A DNA stretch of 64,000 bases from Dyadobacter bucti (GTDB lineage Bacteria > Bacteroidota > Bacteroidia > Cytophagales > Spirosomataceae), in contig NZ_SWFP01000006.1 of the NCBI RefSeq assembly GCF_005869225.1, positions 186,001-250,000 of the forward strand, given 5' to 3'. Both the position numbers and the translations under genes were made by a program. Under the pieces are notes generated by a model. It saw only the letters and a program-made list of their open reading frames with translations. It was not told where the DNA came from and ran no database searches. Shown piece after piece: positions 61,570-64,000 of this stretch (position 1 is its first letter; each line of letters starts with the position of its first letter).

Positions 61570-62841
61570 ATGAGTACGATTCAGTCAGTACATGCAAGAC
61601 AAATTCTGGATTCAAGAGGAAACCCAACGGTAGAAGTAGATATTCGTACAGAAAATGGTTATTTGGGACGTGCTGCTGTCCCTTCCGGTGCTTCCACTGG
61701 AAAACATGAAGCAGTTGAACTTCGCGATGACGACAAAAGCGTATATGTAGGAAAAGGGGTTTTGAAGGCGGTTGAAAATGTAAATGACATTATCTTCCCC
61801 GAGCTGATCGGATGCTCAATTTTTGAGCAGAATTTGATCGACAAAATCATGCTTGAATTGGACGGAACACCTAATAAGTCGAAATTGGGTGCTAATGCTA
61901 TCCTAGGTGTGTCTCTGGCGGCTGCGAAAGCAGGTGCACTTGAAGCGAATCTACCTCTTTACCGATATGTAGGCGGTACCAATGCAAATACCCTTCCAGT
62001 TCCTATGATGAATATCCTGAATGGTGGAAGCCACGCGGATAATTCGATTGATTTTCAGGAGTTTATGATCCTGCCTGCAAAAGCTGATACGTTCTCTGAA
62101 TCCTTGAGAATGGGTGTTGAAGTATTCCATACACTTAAAACTGTTTTGAAAAGCAAAGGATATTCCACAAACGTGGGAGATGAAGGTGGTTTCGCACCTA
62201 ACATTAAATCTAATGAAGAGGCTATTGAGGTTGTTCTTCAGGCCATTGAAAAAGCAGGTTACAAACCAGGTGAAGATATCTTTATCGCTATGGATGCTGC
62301 TGTGTCGGAGTTCTATGAGGATGGTCTTTATCATTTCAAAAAATCTGATGGCCGTAAATTAACTTCGGCTGAGATGGCAGATTACTGGACACAATGGGTT
62401 GCTAAATATCCGATTATCTCTATTGAGGACGGAATGGATGAAGATGACTGGGCTGGCTGGAAGACGCTTACTGAATCAATCGGCAAAAAATGCCAGCTTG
62501 TGGGAGATGATTTGTTTGTGACAAACGTGACCCGTTTACAACAAGGAATCGAATCGCAGATTGCAAATGCTATCCTGATTAAAGTTAATCAGATCGGTTC
62601 GCTTACCGAGACAATCGATACCGTTAATCTTGCGAAGAGAAACAGCTACAAAAACATCATGTCGCACCGTTCCGGTGAAACTGAGGATTCAACCATTGCT
62701 GATCTTGCGGTAGCTTTGAATACAGGTCAGATTAAGACAGGTTCAGCTTCACGTTCTGACAGGATGGCGAAATACAATCAGCTTCTTCGTATTGAAGAGG
62801 AACTTGGAGAAAGCGCTTATTTCCCAGGATTGAAATTCTAA
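61570..62841 (+). CDS. eno: Enolase
   Basis: This 423-residue enzyme interconverts 2-phosphoglycerate and phosphoenolpyruvate. ARQILDSRGNPTVEVDI at the start, GGSHADNSIDFQEFMILP, the metal site ISIEDGMDEDDW, LVGDDLFVTN and the signature KVNQIGSLTETI with SHRSGETEDSTIADLAV are all present. It is the first of several linked genes ending in gpmI, another glycolytic enzyme. Confidence 0.98.
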   Translation: MSTIQSVHARQILDSRGNPTVEVDIRTENGYLGRAAVPSGASTGKHEAVELRDDDKSVYVGKGVLKAVENVNDIIFPELIGCSIFEQNLIDKIMLELDGTPNKSKLGANAILGVSLAAAKAGALEANLPLYRYVGGTNANTLPVPMMNILNGGSHADNSIDFQEFMILPAKADTFSESLRMGVEVFHTLKTVLKSKGYSTNVGDEGGFAPNIKSNEEAIEVVLQAIEKAGYKPGEDIFIAMDAAVSEFYEDGLYHFKKSDGRKLTSAEMADYWTQWVAKYPIISIEDGMDEDDWAGWKTLTESIGKKCQLVGDDLFVTNVTRLQQGIESQIANAILIKVNQIGSLTETIDTVNLAKRNSYKNIMSHRSGETEDSTIADLAVALNTGQIKTGSASRSDRMAKYNQLLRIEEELGESAYFPGLKF

Positions 62842-62849
62842 ATTTTATT

Positions 62850-62879
62850 AAAACCGGGGCTAAAAGCTCCGGTTTTAGT
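62850..62879 (+). terminator. Terminator hairpin after eno
   Basis: A 12-base-pair stem with one G-T wobble (62850-62861 with 62865-62876) and an AAA loop has a short T-run. It overlaps the leader of the FtsB-like gene, so it may only partly separate the two. Confidence 0.75.
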
Positions 62880-62887
62880 TTGAAGAT

Positions 62888-63226
62888 ATGTCAGATCTGA
62901 AAAACAAACCATTTTGGCCACTTTATTCGATGAAGAACTTTTATACCGCCACGCTGGTAGCATGGTTGGTATGGATACTGTTTCTGGATAATAACAATAT
63001 GCGTGTTGTATATTCACACAGATCTAAAATGAAAGACCTGGAAAAAGAAAAGGCTGTCCTGCTAGACAAAATCCGACAAGTGAAAAAGGAGCGGAATGAA
63101 GTTTTTGGAAACCCAAAAATGCTTGAAAAATGGGCCCGGGAGAAATTTATGATGCGTCGGCCAAATGAAGAGGTTTATGTAATTGTAGATGAAAACAATC
63201 AGCTCGTTGAAAGTAAAAAGGAATAG
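62888..63226 (+). CDS. FtsB/DivIC-family septum formation initiator
   Basis: This 112-residue protein has one membrane segment (about residues 14-33) and a coiled coil (about 45-75), then MLEKWAREKFMMRRPNEEVYVI, which matches the septum-initiator family. These proteins join FtsL and FtsQ at the division site. It lies 46 bases after eno, as DivIC often does. Confidence 0.92.
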   Translation: MSDLKNKPFWPLYSMKNFYTATLVAWLVWILFLDNNNMRVVYSHRSKMKDLEKEKAVLLDKIRQVKKERNEVFGNPKMLEKWAREKFMMRRPNEEVYVIVDENNQLVESKKE

Positions 63227-63265
63227 TCGATAATTGTTTTCGATGGTTTATACGATACATCAGTT

Positions 63266-63772
63266 TTGATCAGGGTACTCTTTGTCTGTTTGGGCAATAT
63301 CTGCCGTTCTCCCATTGCAGAAGCAACTTTTAACCATCTTGTTAAAAGCAAAAATCTTGACAAGCACATTGAATGTGACTCAGCAGGGACAGCTGCATAT
63401 CATATCGGAAGCCTGCCTGATAAGAGAATTAGAAAGGTCGCGCAGGATAATGGTCTTATTCTGACGCATAAGGCCAGGCAACTGGCTCATGACGATTTCT
63501 TTAAATTCGATTATATCATGGCTATGGATCAGTCCAATTTCGAGAATATCCGGAAAGTCAGTCTGCTTGCCCGGGATCAAGAGCCTTCTGACATAGGCAT
63601 TCAGTTGTACCGCGCGTTTGATCCCGAGAAAGGAAATTCCCTTAACGTGCCGGATCCTTACTATGAAGATTTTGCTGCTTTTCAAAATGTATATGAAATA
63701 GTAAGAAGGAGCGGTTCGGTATTTCTGGATTTTTTGATAGAAAAACATAATTTGAATGCTCCGGAGATTTAG
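63266..63772 (+). CDS. Low-molecular-weight protein tyrosine phosphatase
   Basis: This 168-residue enzyme has the signature FVCLGNICRSP with the catalytic Cys8 and Arg14 near the start, and the general acid in VPDPYYEDFAAF near the end. The only sensible start is TTG at 63266; the frame upstream runs back to the stop of the preceding gene without ATG or GTG. It follows the FtsB-like gene by 39 bases. Confidence 0.93.
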   Translation: MIRVLFVCLGNICRSPIAEATFNHLVKSKNLDKHIECDSAGTAAYHIGSLPDKRIRKVAQDNGLILTHKARQLAHDDFFKFDYIMAMDQSNFENIRKVSLLARDQEPSDIGIQLYRAFDPEKGNSLNVPDPYYEDFAAFQNVYEIVRRSGSVFLDFLIEKHNLNAPEI

Positions 63773-63826
63773 ATATTCTGAGTAGTTCGGATGGAAATCA
63801 TATATTAATTCATAATTATCAAGACA

Positions 63827-64000
63827 TTGAGCAAGAAAGTAATTCTTATTATCATGGACGGGTGGGGCATCGCCAAAGCTGGTGAGGAAAACCGCTCGGC
63901 GGTTTTAGCTGCAAACACTCCTTTTTATGACAGCATTCTTCAGAAATACTCGCATAGTAAGCTGGAAGCAAGCGGCTTGGCTGTAGGGCTTCCCGACGGG
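63827..64000 (+). CDS. gpmI: Cofactor-independent phosphoglycerate mutase, N-terminus
   Basis: The first 58 codons are visible and the rest lies beyond the window. KKVILIIMDGWGIAKAGEEN has the DGWG metal-binding motif of the 2,3-bisphosphoglycerate-independent mutase, and ANTPFYDSILQKYSHSKLEA continues the family pattern. The start is TTG at 63827; an in-frame TAA at 63806 and no ATG in between support it. The enzyme catalyses the step before enolase, whose gene is three places upstream. Confidence 0.93.
   Translation, partial: MSKKVILIIMDGWGIAKAGEENRSAVLAANTPFYDSILQKYSHSKLEASGLAVGLPDG

Noticed and set aside
1..64000. Search for CRISPR arrays, insertion sequences, prophage or integrative elements
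   Set aside because: No direct-repeat arrays, transposase or integrase genes, or element-end repeats were seen; the window appears to be ordinary chromosome.

Overview
The window looks like a chromosomal segment of a Bacteroidota bacterium of the order Cytophagales, with a Dyadobacter/Spirosomataceae-like gene content (the genus is inference). Supporting signs are promoters of the TTG-N18-20-TAnnTTTG type, A-rich start regions that almost never carry a Shine-Dalgarno motif, many lipoproteins, a type IX secretion (T9SS) C-terminal sorting domain, a PorE-like OmpA lipoprotein, M13 and S8 peptidases, and the merged str-S10-spc-alpha ribosomal cluster. No mobile element, CRISPR array, rRNA or tRNA gene was seen.

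Region 1 (1-5566, minus strand) is a tightly coupled operon read right to left. It encodes a PfkB sugar kinase-HAD phosphatase fusion, a lipoprotein joining a Reg_prop-type propeller to an alpha-helical domain, a sialidase-like BNR protein, and the start of another lipoprotein that leaves the window. Two of the junctions are ATGA overlaps. Region 2 (5567-12368) holds a gene-free AT-rich stretch, an orphan ECF sigma factor, an unknown lipoprotein and housekeeping genes (lgt, yidD, a MoxR ATPase, prmC, ribD, aroE). Region 3 (12534-29702) begins with a 1795-residue S8 protease bound for T9SS. A glycan/amino-sugar cluster follows: nucleoside hydrolase, HpcH/HpaI aldolase, unusual secreted glycosidase-like protein and DUF5009/HGSNAT-like membrane protein on one side, and GH20 hexosaminidase, ROK kinase, MFS transporter and XylR-like regulator on the other. 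It has no SusC/SusD pair in view.

Region 4 (29711-39858, minus strand) carries an M13 peptidase, a POT peptide transporter, a coiled-coil membrane protein, a LemA-TPM-TPM operon, a DASH cryptochrome/photolyase and a PorE-like lipoprotein. Region 5 (40101-59506) is the ribosomal block: rpsL-rpsG, fusA, rpsJ, then rplC to rplQ including secY, map, infA, rpmJ and rpoA. It is punctuated by promoters sharing an extended motif and by hairpin-plus-T-tract sites after rpsG and fusA, between rpsJ and rplC, between rpsK and rpsD, and between rpsD and rpoA. Region 6 (59521-64000) holds carA, a rhodanese-thioredoxin fusion, eno, a FtsB/DivIC-like protein, a low-molecular-weight tyrosine phosphatase and the 5' end of gpmI.

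The most interesting signals are regulatory. There is a possible terminator/antiterminator switch between rpsJ and rplC. A row of hairpins, together with a rare perfect AAGGAG, precedes rpoA. The glycan-related operon of region 1 has unusual domain fusions and is the best candidate for an undescribed enzymatic system.
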